From: Aestuariibacter salexigens DSM 15300
GTDB lineage: Bacteria; Pseudomonadota; Gammaproteobacteria; Enterobacterales; Alteromonadaceae
DNA: 64,000 nt
Direction: 5' to 3'
Assembly (NCBI RefSeq): GCF_000429145.1
Contig: NZ_AUBH01000001.1
Span: 248,001-312,000 of the forward strand
The notes below the pieces were generated by a model. The model had not been told where the DNA came from. It did no database searches and saw only the letters and a program-made list of their open reading frames with translations. Positions 1 to 9,337 of this stretch are shown here, in pieces; positions within the stretch are counted from its first letter, which is position 1, and every line of letters begins with the position of its first letter. The translations under genes were made by a program, and so were the position numbers.

Positions 1-678
1 TATCTTGCTGTCGCGATCAACTATCTTTATCAGCACCGACCACAATGGAGCGCATCACTGCAGGTGGGTAAAACGTTGGTGTCCAGCAGTATGATTGACC
101 GCGTGGCGGCGTCCCTGGGCAGGCAGCTGGCTGAAATGCCGGTTGGTTTCAAATGGTTTGTACAGGGACTGCTCAACGGTCAGATTGGTTTTGCCGGAGA
201 GGAAAGCGCGGGTGGCATTTTCCTTCGTCGTGACGGTAGGCCTTGGGCAACAGACAAAGACGGCTTTATTTTGTGCCTGCTGGCAGCAGAAATTCAGGCG
301 GTTACCGGCCAGGATGCGGGCCACCACTATCAACAACTCACCGAGCAGTTTGGCACACCTCAATATCAACGTATCGACGTTGCTGCCAGCTTTGAACAGA
401 AAAATGTGCTGAGTAAACTCAGCGCTGACTCCATTACCGCCACACAGCTGGCGGGTGAAGCCATTACATCGGTATTAACCCATGCACCTGGCAACAGCGC
501 GGCGATAGGTGGTGTAAAAGTAAATACTGAAAATGGCTGGTTTGCAGCGCGCCCATCAGGTACGGAAAACGTGTACAAAATCTACGCAGAAAGCTTCAAA
601 GATGAAAGTCATTTACAGGCTCTGATTGGTGAAGCGCAGTCGCTGGTGAATTCCGCCTTTGAAAATGCGGGTTGTTAA
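1..678 (+). CDS. pgm: Phosphoglucomutase (alpha-D-glucose specific), C-terminal part
   Basis: Interconverts glucose-1-phosphate and glucose-6-phosphate in the cytoplasm, feeding glycogen and sugar-nucleotide synthesis. The reading frame is open from base 1, so the gene is cut by the window edge; about 225 residues of the C-terminal half remain. Visible family marks are [13 protein letters not shown], the sugar-binding loop GEESAGG near the middle of the fragment, TDKDG, and the phosphate-binding loop [12 protein letters not shown] near the end. They follow the order of the E. coli Pgm C-terminus closely. The next gene downstream is glgP, whose product is glucose-1-phosphate, so the pair is metabolically coherent. 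The first in-frame GTG at base 64 is internal and not the start. Confidence 0.95.
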   Translation, partial: YLAVAINYLYQHRPQWSASLQVGKTLVSSSMIDRVAASLGRQLAEMPVGFKWFVQGLLNGQIGFAGEESAGGIFLRRDGRPWATDKDGFILCLLAAEIQAVTGQDAGHHYQQLTEQFGTPQYQRIDVAASFEQKNVLSKLSADSITATQLAGEAITSVLTHAPGNSAAIGGVKVNTENGWFAARPSGTENVYKIYAESFKDESHLQALIGEAQSLVNSAFENAGC

Positions 679-705
679 ACCATGTTTACATCTGTGTTAC
701 AAAAA

Positions 706-720
706 TGTAAATGAATTACA
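706..720. promoter_or_regulatory. Operator-like palindrome 1 upstream of glgP
   Basis: TGTAAATGAATTACA is an inverted repeat with 5-bp arms (TGTAA/TTACA). It sits inside a larger 10-bp-arm repeat at 701-725 (AAAAATGTAA / TTACATTTTT) followed by more T, so it might also work as a weak AT-rich terminator for pgm. It matches the second palindrome at 819-833 in 13 of 15 bases. The binding protein is unknown. Confidence 0.4.
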
Positions 721-818
721 TTTTTTTGTTCGAAAGTGGATTTAATTGGTTATCATTAACATTTTGGTAACAATTTAACGTAAAAAACGCTTTCCATTTT
801 GTGTATTTTTTGGTTTCC

Positions 819-833
819 TGTAATTAAATTACA
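819..833. promoter_or_regulatory. Operator-like palindrome 2 upstream of glgP
   Basis: TGTAATTAAATTACA is a perfect palindrome with 7-bp arms around a central base. It lies 88 bp before the glgP start and its centre is 113 bp from that of the related box at 706-720. Paired sites like this are typical of repressors that loop DNA, but no regulator can be assigned from the window. Confidence 0.45.
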
Positions 834-921
834 AACTCGGTGCCGATAAGACGTTGTGGTCTCAAATAGACTATCTTTTCATAACGCACGGTGCTATTGA
901 GAAACTGACAGGAATGCGAAC

Positions 922-3408
922 ATGAATGCAAAAGCGAACGCGTTTGCCAGGCAATCGCTATCAGATGTAAAGCTGAATAAATCTGAGATCAAAGACACCG
1001 TCGTGCGCCATCTCCACTGCACGCTGGGTACAGACGAGAACAAAGCCAATAATCACGCATGGTGGAAAGCAACCAGTGCAGCAGTGCAGGAGCTGGTGCT
1101 GGAGGGCCTGCGTAAAACTCAGAAAACCCATTATCTGAATGACACCAGAGCGGTGCATTATTTCTCTGCCGAATTTCTTATGGGGCGGCTGTTATCCAAT
1201 AATCTGCACAACTTCGGCTTGTTTGAAAAGACCAATCAGGCACTCAATGAGCTGGGTGTGTCACTGTCTGACATTCTTGAAGAAGAGCCGGATATGGCTC
1301 TTGGTAACGGTGGCCTTGGCCGTCTGGCAGCCTGCTTCATTGACTCGCTTGCGACTATGGAGTTGCCGGCTATCGGCTATGGTATCCATTATGAGCATGG
1401 TCTGTTTAGACAGGAAATTAAAAGCGGCGTGCAAATAGAGCGCCCAGACAGCTGGCGCGATTATGGTAACCCGTGGGAGATTTGCCGTCCTGAATCTATT
1501 CAGGAGGTCTCATTATACGGTTATGTGGAAACCAAATATGGTGAAAATGGGCGCATTCAGAAAGAGTGGCACCCAGGCTCTATTGTAAAAGGGGTACCCT
1601 GGGATATCCCTGTGGTCGGTTATGGCGGTAACACGGTCAATGTGTTGAGGCTGTGGCAGAGTGAATCATCCGATTACTTTAACTGGGACGTATTCAACGC
1701 GGGCGGCTACATCGATGCGCAGCGAGAAAACGTGCAGGCTGAAACCATTTCCAAAGTGCTTTACCCGAATGATGAGACAGAGGCGGGTAAAGAACTGCGT
1801 CTCATACAGCAATACTTCTTCTGTGCCTGCTCGTTAAAAGACATTATTCGTCGCTATAAACGCGCTCATGGTGACGACTGGTCACGTTTTACCGATCAGG
1901 TTGTGATCCAGCTAAACGATACCCATCCGGCCATCGCGATACCAGAATTGATGCGTATTCTGGTCGATCGTGCTGAACTGGATTGGGATGATGCCTGGGC
2001 GATATGTACAGAAACCTTTGCGTATACCAACCACACACTGTTACCTGAGGCGTTGGAGAGATGGCCGGCCAGAATGCTGGAGAAAATCCTGCCAAGGCAT
2101 CTTGAGATCATCTATGAGATTAACCATCGCTTTATGGCTGAGGTGGAAAAGAAGTGGCCCGGTGACAATGCCGTTAAAGCTAAGCTCTCGATCATTGAAG
2201 AGGGTGCGGACAAAATGGTGCGCATGGGTAACCTGTCTGTGATTGGCTCATTTGCAGTAAATGGCGTGGCAGAGATCCATTCCAAATTGGTTAAACAAAA
2301 TCTTTTTCCTGAATTCAACGAGTTATGGCCCGGTAAACTGACCAACGTAACCAATGGCATCACGCCAAGACGCTGGTTAAAAGCCTGTAATCCAAAATTA
2401 TCATCACTGATCGACAGTAAAATTGGTGACGACTGGCCCACAAATCTGAGCAAATTAGAGCAGTTAGCTGAGTTTGCTGACAATGCCCGTTTCCAGAAGC
2501 AGTTTATGCAGGTTAAGCAAGAGAATAAGCAGGAACTGGCGGATGAAGTTAAGGCATTGACCGGTATCGATATTGACCCTAAAGCGATTTTTGATATCCA
2601 GATCAAACGTCTGCACGAATATAAACGTCAACACCTGAATCTGTTGCACATCATGACCTTGTACCGCCGACTGCTTGAGAATCCGGACTATGACATGCAT
2701 CCTCGCGTGTTCCTGTTCGGAGCGAAGGCGGCGCCGGGATATAAACTGGCAAAAGACATTATTTATGCAATTAACCAGGTGGCTGAACGCATAAACAACG
2801 ATAAACGTGTTAATCACAAACTCAAAGTTGTGTTTATGCCTAACTATCGTGTGTCATTGGCAGAGAAAATGATCCCCGCTGCTGATGTATCAGAGCAAAT
2901 ATCTACCGCAGGTAAGGAAGCATCAGGAACCGGCAATATGAAGCTGGCCCTGAATGGCGCGGTGACAATTGGTACATTGGATGGTGCTAATATTGAAATT
3001 GCCGAAGAGGTGGGCGATGACAACATATTCATCTTCGGCCTGACCGTTGACGAAGTGCATGCTCTGAAGTTCAAGGGATACAATCCGTATGATTACTATT
3101 ATCAGAACAAGGAAATCAAAGCGGTACTAGACTGGCTTGAGACCGATTACTTTACACCTGGTAAGCCTGGCGCACTGGCATCAGTGAAGCAGAGCCTGCT
3201 GGACGGTGGCGACCCTTATCTGGTTCTGGCTGATTTTGAAGCCTACTGCAAAGCGCAAACGGACCTAGATGCGGCGTATAGAGAGCCGAAACGCTGGGCG
3301 AAAATGGCGATAATGAATACCGCTAAGATGGGCAAGTTTACGTCAGACCGCTCTATTACGGATTACGTGGAGCGGATTTGGAAACTGTCCAGCTGTCACG
3401 TCGATTAA
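922..3408 (+). CDS. glgP: Glycogen/maltodextrin phosphorylase
   Basis: Releases glucose-1-phosphate from the non-reducing ends of glycogen or maltodextrin, using pyridoxal phosphate. At 828 aa it has the full family length. Seen marks: [13 protein letters not shown] near residue 80, [19 protein letters not shown] near 120, KRLHEYKRQ near 565, and the PLP-lysine signature EASGTGNMK near 670 followed by [13 protein letters not shown]. The start ATG is preceded by CAGGA at a suitable distance. It follows pgm by 243 bp that carry two related palindromes, suggesting its own regulated promoter. glgC lies at the other end of the window, so the glycogen genes are dispersed. The alternative name malP cannot be excluded from sequence alone. 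Confidence 0.96.
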   Translation: MNAKANAFARQSLSDVKLNKSEIKDTVVRHLHCTLGTDENKANNHAWWKATSAAVQELVLEGLRKTQKTHYLNDTRAVHYFSAEFLMGRLLSNNLHNFGLFEKTNQALNELGVSLSDILEEEPDMALGNGGLGRLAACFIDSLATMELPAIGYGIHYEHGLFRQEIKSGVQIERPDSWRDYGNPWEICRPESIQEVSLYGYVETKYGENGRIQKEWHPGSIVKGVPWDIPVVGYGGNTVNVLRLWQSESSDYFNWDVFNAGGYIDAQRENVQAETISKVLYPNDETEAGKELRLIQQYFFCACSLKDIIRRYKRAHGDDWSRFTDQVVIQLNDTHPAIAIPELMRILVDRAELDWDDAWAICTETFAYTNHTLLPEALERWPARMLEKILPRHLEIIYEINHRFMAEVEKKWPGDNAVKAKLSIIEEGADKMVRMGNLSVIGSFAVNGVAEIHSKLVKQNLFPEFNELWPGKLTNVTNGITPRRWLKACNPKLSSLIDSKIGDDWPTNLSKLEQLAEFADNARFQKQFMQVKQENKQELADEVKALTGIDIDPKAIFDIQIKRLHEYKRQHLNLLHIMTLYRRLLENPDYDMHPRVFLFGAKAAPGYKLAKDIIYAINQVAERINNDKRVNHKLKVVFMPNYRVSLAEKMIPAADVSEQISTAGKEASGTGNMKLALNGAVTIGTLDGANIEIAEEVGDDNIFIFGLTVDEVHALKFKGYNPYDYYYQNKEIKAVLDWLETDYFTPGKPGALASVKQSLLDGGDPYLVLADFEAYCKAQTDLDAAYREPKRWAKMAIMNTAKMGKFTSDRSITDYVERIWKLSSCHVD

Positions 3409-3481
3409 ACAGCTGTGCTGATAAATCGAGCCGAAGCGACTTTCTTTCATCGAAAGTTCATGTAACATACCGCACTTTCTG

Positions 3482-3506
3482 GCCCGCACTACATGTGCGG
3501 GCTTTT
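3482..3506 (+). terminator. Rho-independent terminator after glgP
   Basis: Perfect 8-bp GC-rich stem GCCCGCAC / GTGCGGGC with the 5-nt loop TACAT, followed by TTTT. It lies 74 bp beyond the glgP stop codon. Confidence 0.85.
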
Positions 3507-3639
3507 GATTATTTTGTGAGCTAAAGACCGCTATCCCCCGTAAGGTAATTCATACCATGCACAATAAGTTAATACTTATTGGGAATGTCAACGCTGGTCA
3601 TTTACTGTTTACAATGCTGTTATTAATAGAAATGAGGTA

Positions 3640-4965
3640 GTGCTGTCCTCGATGAAGCCGAACCATCAATCTCTTGCGACTATCCCCAATCGCTATGCGT
3701 TCCTCGATGTCATTGACAACGCAGTTGGTGAGCATCGCGAACTTTCATTAATGCTGATTGATGTCGTAAGGTTTTCCGATGTGTCTACCAGCTTTGGTCA
3801 CGCGGCCGGTGATACTATTCTGTTGCAGATTGCCAACCGCATTGCTGAGCTTTTTGGTGATGATGCACTGCTAGGCAGAGTCAGTGGAGATGTGTTTGGT
3901 CTGGTATTGTTTGGACGACATACGCAGCGCCAGCTACACCACCATTACACACATCTGATCGAGCATTTTAAAACACCAATTTTTCATGCCGATCACGCCT
4001 TCATCGCCGACTTTAACGTTGGGGCGGTGACCAACACAAAACGCAATCACGATACCACGCTGCTCATTTCCCGAGCCGAAGCTGCATTAAAGCAGGCCAA
4101 AGAAAACAAGTACGAAAACTTCCAATTGTTAAGCCTGCTGGAAAAATCAGACACCAGCCGCTCATTAACACTCAAAGCAGACTTGAAACGGGCATTCGCC
4201 AATGATGAGCTGGAACTGTATTTTCAGCCCAAAGTGGATTTGCAGACGTTGAAAGTGCAAGGCGCTGAATGTTTGCTGCGCTGGAATCATCCGCTTGATG
4301 GCGTGTTATTTCCTGGCGCACTGATTGAGGCCGCAGAGTCTTACAACATGATGAATGAGCTGGGCTACTGGACCTTAGAGCAGGCGATCAAAAGCGCTGC
4401 TGACTTTAAAGCGCAGGGACTGGACATGCTGGTGTCGGTGAATATGTCGCCCACACAGCTCTACGATATCAAGTTTGCGTCGACACTGATTGAGTTAAGT
4501 AACGCATATAATGTCGACATGAAACGTCTGCAATTGGAATTGACCGAAGACGTTGCGTTGTCAAATTCTCTGATGGTGAAAAAGCAGCTGGCCATGGCGA
4601 GGGCAATGGGCACCGCAATTGCTATAGACGATTTCGGTAAGGGCTATTCAAACCTGGCGTACATTCGTGACATGACCATAGATACGCTAAAAATCGATAA
4701 AACCTTTGTGATGGAGCTTGAGAATAATCCGGTAAATGCAGCCATTATCCAGGCGGCACAGGTGATTGGTAAATCACTCGACTGTGAGGTGGTTGCAGAA
4801 GGCATCGAAACCATGCAACAGCTTCATACGTTGCGGGAATTAGGCATTAATACAGGGCAAGGCTATCTATTTTCCCGTGCCGTACCGAAAGACGCATTTA
4901 TTCAACTGGCACAAAGTGAACTGGCGATTGGCCGTTCCAAAGCTCTGGATACACGAGCAGGTTAG
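3640..4965 (+). CDS. Degenerate GGDEF + EAL domain protein (c-di-GMP phosphodiesterase)
   Basis: Probably hydrolyses the second messenger c-di-GMP. Residues about 15-165 form a GGDEF-type domain whose signature is degenerate (SGDVF), so cyclase activity is unlikely. Residues about 185-430 form an EAL domain that keeps the catalytic set: E in AECLLRW, N in VNMSPTQ, E in LELTED, the DD of IDDFGKGYSN, K in LKIDK and E in AEGIE. The phosphodiesterase should therefore be active. No membrane segment or signal peptide is seen, so it is cytoplasmic. The start is uncertain: GTG at 3640 or ATG at 3652, since the only purine-rich site (GAGG, 3634-3637) is poorly spaced to either. It is a single gene between terminated glgP and astE. 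Confidence 0.9.
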   Translation: MLSSMKPNHQSLATIPNRYAFLDVIDNAVGEHRELSLMLIDVVRFSDVSTSFGHAAGDTILLQIANRIAELFGDDALLGRVSGDVFGLVLFGRHTQRQLHHHYTHLIEHFKTPIFHADHAFIADFNVGAVTNTKRNHDTTLLISRAEAALKQAKENKYENFQLLSLLEKSDTSRSLTLKADLKRAFANDELELYFQPKVDLQTLKVQGAECLLRWNHPLDGVLFPGALIEAAESYNMMNELGYWTLEQAIKSAADFKAQGLDMLVSVNMSPTQLYDIKFASTLIELSNAYNVDMKRLQLELTEDVALSNSLMVKKQLAMARAMGTAIAIDDFGKGYSNLAYIRDMTIDTLKIDKTFVMELENNPVNAAIIQAAQVIGKSLDCEVVAEGIETMQQLHTLRELGINTGQGYLFSRAVPKDAFIQLAQSELAIGRSKALDTRAG

Positions 4966-5021
4966 CGTGTTGAGCACAGCTGCGTTACCATAGCGCGGTT
5001 TTTAACAATCTCAATGTGATC

Positions 5022-6053
5022 ATGTATCAGCAACTACAAGACGGCGCAGCGAATTTTCTTCATCTATCCCGAACTGCACCACAACATTTTACTACTCCTC
5101 TGACGTTTTCCTTGACCAATAACACTCGCGTGACGATCAGTGCGCCGGGGATTATATGTTTTGAGCCAGCTCAGCCTGGTGATAAAGATATCGTTTTGTC
5201 CTGTGGCGTACATGGCAATGAAACCGCTCCAATAGAAATCTGTGACGAATTGGTAACTGATTTACTCACTGAGCGCCTGGCGTGTCAGCATCGGTTTTTG
5301 GTGCAGTTTGGCAACCTGTCGGCGATGGATATTGGTGAACGGTTTGTAGAAGAAAATATGAACCGCTTATTCAGTGGTGCACACTCACAAGGCCCCGGGT
5401 TGATAAACGAAGAGCGCAAGCGCGCAAAATTGCTTGAGCAGAGCGTTGCCGAGTTCTTTACCGCTGCGCCTGCATCTGAAAGACACCGCGCACACTATGA
5501 TTTGCATACCGCGATCCGTGATTCAAAAAATGAGAAGTTTGCCGTCTATCCGTTCACGCACGGCAAACCCCATAACAAACAACAGTTGCTATTTCTTAAA
5601 GCCTGCGGCGTGACGACCATTTTGTTATCCGAATCACCCACGACGACCTACAGCTATTATTCAGCCCGTCAGTTTAACGCACATGGTTTCACTGTCGAGT
5701 TGGGTAAAGTACGTCCGTTTGGTCAGAATGACATGAGCCGTTTTGCTCAGGCCAGAGACAGCCTCCGTAAACTGGTCAGTGGCGAACAGCTCTCACTTGG
5801 CGAATACCGTAATGAAGACTTTTTGATTTATCGGGTGAATCAAGTCATAAACAGGAATGAAGAAGATTTTAGGCTTAATTTCGCCGATGATGTGCCTAAT
5901 TTCACCGATTTTAAGAAAGGAACGTTACTGGCTGAAGAATCAGGCTGTCGCTACATCGCTGAGCAGGATGGTGAGGCAATTGTGTTTCCCAACGCTAAAG
6001 TGGCAATTGGTCAACGCGCACTCTTGACTGTTCTGCCAACGACACTGGATTAG
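5022..6053 (+). CDS. astE: Succinylglutamate desuccinylase
   Basis: Last step of the arginine succinyltransferase (AST) pathway: splits N-succinylglutamate into succinate and glutamate. The zinc carboxypeptidase-like fold is indicated by CGVHGNETAPIEICDEL (His and Glu zinc ligands), the NxxR-like ENMNRLFSG segment, YDLHTAIRDS (third ligand) and FTVELGKVRPFG (catalytic Glu region). Length of about 343 aa is usual for AstE. ATG at 5022 is preferred; GTG at 5016 is two codons upstream in frame, and neither has a good ribosome site. No other ast gene is in the window, so it stands apart from astCADB. A paralogous aspartoacylase is less likely. Confidence 0.87.
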   Translation: MYQQLQDGAANFLHLSRTAPQHFTTPLTFSLTNNTRVTISAPGIICFEPAQPGDKDIVLSCGVHGNETAPIEICDELVTDLLTERLACQHRFLVQFGNLSAMDIGERFVEENMNRLFSGAHSQGPGLINEERKRAKLLEQSVAEFFTAAPASERHRAHYDLHTAIRDSKNEKFAVYPFTHGKPHNKQQLLFLKACGVTTILLSESPTTTYSYYSARQFNAHGFTVELGKVRPFGQNDMSRFAQARDSLRKLVSGEQLSLGEYRNEDFLIYRVNQVINRNEEDFRLNFADDVPNFTDFKKGTLLAEESGCRYIAEQDGEAIVFPNAKVAIGQRALLTVLPTTLD

Positions 6054-6067
6054 AAGGAAGCATATTC

Positions 6068-6478
6068 ATGGCATTTACACTCGATCAGCGATTGCAGAAC
6101 GATTGTCTTCACGTCTGTGACCTTTCACTGTGTCGTGTGTTATTGATGAACGATTGTCAGTACCCATGGCTTATTCTGGTGCCGCGTGTGGCTGATATAG
6201 CGGAAATTATTGACCTGACCGAACAGCAGCAACAAACCTTGTGGCGTGAATCTGCTCAGGCGAGCAGGGTGTTACAGTCACTTTATTCACCTGACAAATT
6301 AAATGTGGCGGCGTTGGGGAATGTGGTGGCGCAATGCCATGTTCATCATATTGCAAGATTTCATCATGATCCGGCCTGGCCTGCACCGGTGTGGGGTCAA
6401 CATCCTGTTACGCCATACGCAGAGGATGAACTAGCCGCGACGTTAGACAAGCTGAAGTTGGCGTTTAACCCAGATTAA
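6068..6478 (+). CDS. HIT family nucleotide-binding protein
   Basis: Member of the histidine triad superfamily, nucleotidyl hydrolases or transferases acting on AMP derivatives. Residues about 97-103 give the triad region QCHVHHIARFHHD, and the N-terminal part has the typical strand LSLCRVLLMNDCQYPWLILVPR. At 136 aa it is a full-length single-domain protein. A clear AGAAGGA ribosome site sits before the ATG and the gene begins 14 bp after astE, so the two are probably cotranscribed. Its stop overlaps the stop of a small convergent gene (6475-6618). The substrate is not known. Confidence 0.83.
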   Translation: MAFTLDQRLQNDCLHVCDLSLCRVLLMNDCQYPWLILVPRVADIAEIIDLTEQQQQTLWRESAQASRVLQSLYSPDKLNVAALGNVVAQCHVHHIARFHHDPAWPAPVWGQHPVTPYAEDELAATLDKLKLAFNPD

Positions 6479-6618
6479 CGGTCATTATCGTCGTCATATT
6501 CCCGTTTTTTAAAGTCTTTTGGCACAGAAAAGCGGTTGCTGTGTTTTAGCAGCATGATGTTGCCAATAATAATGCCAAACGCCAGCACAACTAAAAATAC
6601 AATCCAGCCAGTACTCAC
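6475..6618 (-). CDS. Small single-pass membrane protein, DUF2897-like (47 aa)
   Basis: A 47-residue frame beginning with GTG. It has one hydrophobic helix (residues about 5-24, WIVFLVVLAFGIIIGNIMLL) and a charged C-terminal tail ending EYDDDNDR. The layout and the GNIMLLK segment resemble the DUF2897 family of small gammaproteobacterial membrane proteins. The start codon overlaps the upstream stop codon by 4 nt (GTGA) and is preceded by GGAG, a classic translational coupling arrangement. It is the last gene of the minus-strand dapE cluster. Function unknown. Confidence 0.72.
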   Translation of the reverse strand: MSTGWIVFLVVLAFGIIIGNIMLLKHSNRFSVPKDFKKREYDDDNDR

Positions 6619-7292
6619 GCCGTTTCTCCGTTCAGAATAAAAGTGCGGTAAATCTTATCAAGGTTATCCAGGATCACGTGTTTACCGAGAATATCTGCTT
6701 CGTTAATTGCCGAAAAAATGTCTTCAATGTTCACTGCAGCGAGGATTTCACCGGCCAGTGGTCGATAGCTGATGTGCCAAGGCTCAGGAGATACGCCACC
6801 GGTTTCCTGTGCATAAGGACGGTAAAACCCAAAGCGTTCGGCATGTTCATCAAGCCACACAGATAAATCGTAGCAGGGGCCACCCGGCTCATATTCCTGT
6901 GTGATCAATTCAAAATCATGACCACTGTCGTCGACCGATTTCTTATCATAGACATCCAAATCGGTGCCCCAATGGTGGCGACTACCGCCGGGCAGCGCAG
7001 ACCATATCAGAATACTGAACAGTTTTTCGGTATCACTGAGCGCGTTGGCATCGAGCCGCTTACCCTGACGATCGTAAAGTGGTCTGTCACCGCGCCATTT
7101 GCTATTCCAAATTAAAAGCTGTCGCTCAAAGCCGCGAAAGCCACTGGTAATATTCAGTCCCACCTGAGACTCGCGTGCGGCATGTTGCATACGTTTAAAC
7201 GCGTCACATACGTCAGTGTGTAGATAATGGCCATCCTGACATTCGCTAAGGTGTGTTTCAGATTGCCCCAGCCACTGTGCCGTCGTTATCAT
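6615..7292 (-). CDS. M15 family D-alanyl-D-alanine carboxypeptidase (VanY-like)
   Basis: Zinc peptidase predicted to trim D-Ala from peptidoglycan peptides. The 225-aa protein carries the M15B zinc motif [13 protein letters not shown] near residue 105 (His and Asp ligands) and the third-ligand motif EPWHISY near residue 170, with a substrate strand [13 protein letters not shown] upstream. No obvious signal peptide is visible at the N-terminus ([12 protein letters not shown]), which is odd for a wall enzyme and could mean a cytoplasmic recycling role. Its ATG overlaps the dapE stop by 4 nt, so the two are translationally coupled. Diaminopimelate synthesis and peptide trimming are both peptidoglycan functions. 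Confidence 0.86.
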   Translation of the reverse strand: MITTAQWLGQSETHLSECQDGHYLHTDVCDAFKRMQHAARESQVGLNITSGFRGFERQLLIWNSKWRGDRPLYDRQGKRLDANALSDTEKLFSILIWSALPGGSRHHWGTDLDVYDKKSVDDSGHDFELITQEYEPGGPCYDLSVWLDEHAERFGFYRPYAQETGGVSPEPWHISYRPLAGEILAAVNIEDIFSAINEADILGKHVILDNLDKIYRTFILNGETA

Positions 7293-8419
7293 GTCAGCAG
7301 GTTTTCCATAATGCGTTCGTATATTAGTGCAAGCTCTTCAAGATCGGCGATACGCACATGTTCATTGACCTTGTGAATTGACGCGTTAACCGGTCCCAGT
7401 TCGACCACCTGAGCGCCAGTTGGGGCAATGAAGCGACCGTCAGAGGTCCCACCGGCAGTTGAAAGGGTGGTATCCCGCCCGGTGTAATATTGAATGGCCT
7501 GCTGTGTGGCGGCCACCAGCTCGCCGCTGTCGGTAAGAAACGGCTGACCGTTAAATGTCCACTTTATGCTGTAGTCCAAATTGTGTTTGTTGAGGATCTG
7601 CTCAACGCGCTGGATCAGCTGTTGGTCAGTGACTTCGGTGCTAAACCGAAAATTGAAACACACATGCAATTCGCCGGGGATCACATTCCCTGCACCAGTA
7701 CCAGCATGAATATTGGAAATCTGAAAACTGGTTGGCGGGAAAAAGGCGTTTCCGTCATCCCAATGCGATCTGGCTAATTCATCCAGTGCTGCAGCGGCCA
7801 GGTGAACCGGGTTTTTGGCCAGGTGGGGATAGGCCACATGCCCTTGAACACCCCTGACCACGAGATCGCCGGTTAGTGAACCACGACGGCCATTTTTAAC
7901 AACATCACCGACAAATTCCGTGCTGGAAGGCTCACCGACCACACACCAGGTGATCTTCTCCTTTCTGGCTTCCAGTGTGTCGATCACTCGGGTTGTGCCG
8001 TTAATAAATGGTCCTTCCTCGTCACTGGTGATAAGAAAGGCGATGCTGCCGCGGTGCTCAGGATGTTTGCTCACAAAGTTTCGGGTTGCCACCAGCATGG
8101 CTGCCAGGCTGCCCTTCATATCGGCTGCCCCACGACCGTATAAGACGCCATCTTTGATCGTTGGTGTAAACGGGGGAGTGTGCCAGTGACGCTCATCGCC
8201 GGGCGGCACAACGTCAGTGTGTCCGGCAAAACAAAACACCGGTCCTTCATTGTTGCGCCGAGCCCACATATTAGTGGTGTCTTCAAACACCATTGATTCG
8301 ATATGAAATCCGCTTTTATGTAACCACTCCGCCATAAGCTGTTGACACCCTGCATCCTCGGGGGTGACGGAGGGTCTTTCAATTAACTGCTGGGCGAGGG
8401 TTAGGACGTCGCTGCTCAT
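7289..8419 (-). CDS. dapE: Succinyl-diaminopimelate desuccinylase
   Basis: Dinuclear-zinc hydrolase that makes LL-diaminopimelate and succinate in the lysine and peptidoglycan pathway. The 376-aa length is normal. Marks seen: [10 protein letters not shown] near residue 68 (His and Asp), [15 protein letters not shown] near 95, [13 protein letters not shown] near 130 (catalytic Glu pair), and the C-terminal [15 protein letters not shown] near 325. The start overlaps the upstream ArsC-like stop by 4 nt and its own stop overlaps the M15 peptidase. In E. coli dapE also follows the arsC-like gene yffB, so this synteny supports the call. Confidence 0.96.
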   Translation of the reverse strand: MSSDVLTLAQQLIERPSVTPEDAGCQQLMAEWLHKSGFHIESMVFEDTTNMWARRNNEGPVFCFAGHTDVVPPGDERHWHTPPFTPTIKDGVLYGRGAADMKGSLAAMLVATRNFVSKHPEHRGSIAFLITSDEEGPFINGTTRVIDTLEARKEKITWCVVGEPSSTEFVGDVVKNGRRGSLTGDLVVRGVQGHVAYPHLAKNPVHLAAAALDELARSHWDDGNAFFPPTSFQISNIHAGTGAGNVIPGELHVCFNFRFSTEVTDQQLIQRVEQILNKHNLDYSIKWTFNGQPFLTDSGELVAATQQAIQYYTGRDTTLSTAGGTSDGRFIAPTGAQVVELGPVNASIHKVNEHVRIADLEELALIYERIMENLLT

Positions 8420-8760
8420 GAGAATATGGCTTGATATTGGTCCGGCTTAAATCCCAGATGACAGGTGTCATGCTTGACGAGCACCGGGCGTTTAATCATT
8501 GCAGGATGGGCCAACATCAGCGCGATCGCCCGTTCTCTGTTTAACCCTTGTTTCTGCTCATCAGATAACTGCCTGAATGTCGTGCCTCGTTTATTGAGCA
8601 GACTTTCCCAGCCGAGCTGAGACTCGAACTGTTCCAACATGTCCTGACTGATGCCGTCTTTTCTATAATCATGAAACTTAAAGTAAATGTTCTCAGCCTG
8701 AAGCCAGTTGCGCGCTTTTTTTATAGTGTCGCAGTTTGAAATTCCGTACAGCGTGATCAC
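8416..8760 (-). CDS. yffB: ArsC/Spx family thioredoxin-fold protein, YffB-like
   Basis: A 114-aa thioredoxin-fold protein of the ArsC/Spx superfamily. The N-terminus [19 protein letters not shown] has the single Cys of the C-x-x-x motif, followed by [10 protein letters not shown] and the late IKRPVLV strand, as in E. coli YffB. It directly precedes dapE with a 4-nt overlap, as in many gammaproteobacteria. YffB interacts with glutathione in vitro, but its physiological role is not settled. It is not a true arsenate reductase by context, since no ars genes are present. Confidence 0.88.
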   Translation of the reverse strand: MITLYGISNCDTIKKARNWLQAENIYFKFHDYRKDGISQDMLEQFESQLGWESLLNKRGTTFRQLSDEQKQGLNRERAIALMLAHPAMIKRPVLVKHDTCHLGFKPDQYQAIFS

Positions 8761-8833
8761 GAAATGATTTTCCTTTACGTCATTACATTGAGTTAAATAC
8801 AGCGTTAAAGCATATCAGATGATAAGACCTTCA

Positions 8834-9337
8834 TCACAGGTATAAGGTCATCGCGATATCATCCATAGCGATTACCTGATTGCGGCTATGCACAATGGCT
8901 TTTATACGTTCGCAATTAATAATGGTTAATGCGCTGTGAAGGGAGGGCAGTTCACTTTTCAATTTAGGCAAATCGAATTCCAACAACACCTCTCCCGCAG
9001 CAACTTTTTGACCTTGCTTTACTTTATGACGAAAGCCCACGCCCATCATAATATGTGAATCAGTGCCTATCTGGATAAGCAGACGCAAGCCATTTTTGCA
9101 GCGAAGTCTTATTTGATGAGCAGTAGCCGGAAGCCACTCGACGATGGCATCAAAGGGGCTGTGCACAAGACTGCCTGCTGGTTGAAATGCGACGCCGTCA
9201 CCCAGCAAGCGGGCCTGAAAAGCCGGGCATGGCATGTCATCTAACGGTATCAATCTGCCTGAGAGAGGACTTACGATATCTACCCGTTGTCTAAACGTCG
9301 CTGGAGGGGTATCGGTAACGACGTTAAACGACATCAT
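8834..9337 (-). CDS. PTS EIIA-Glc-like protein lacking the phospho-histidine
   Basis: Resembles the Crr/EIIA-Glc fold across residues about 20-160: SPLSGRLIPLDDMP, LLGDGVAFQPAGSLVHSPFDA, VGFRHKVKQGQKVAAGEVLLEFDLP and an ending with the typical final strands. In the standard enzyme the active-site segment reads VHFGIDT with the phosphorylated His. Here the aligned segment is LLIQIGTDS, so His is replaced by Gln; the codon on the minus strand is clearly CAG. The first structural His (ATAHQI) is kept. The protein cannot be a normal phosphocarrier and may be a regulatory or scaffold paralogue. It overlaps the upstream ACT gene by 14 nt. No EIIB/EIIC gene is nearby. Confidence 0.78.
   Translation of the reverse strand: MMSFNVVTDTPPATFRQRVDIVSPLSGRLIPLDDMPCPAFQARLLGDGVAFQPAGSLVHSPFDAIVEWLPATAHQIRLRCKNGLRLLIQIGTDSHIMMGVGFRHKVKQGQKVAAGEVLLEFDLPKLKSELPSLHSALTIINCERIKAIVHSRNQVIAMDDIAMTLYL

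Noticed and set aside
2112-2606. 164-aa minus-strand frame within glgP
   Set aside because: Entirely inside a well-conserved gene, with no domain-like sequence and no start context.
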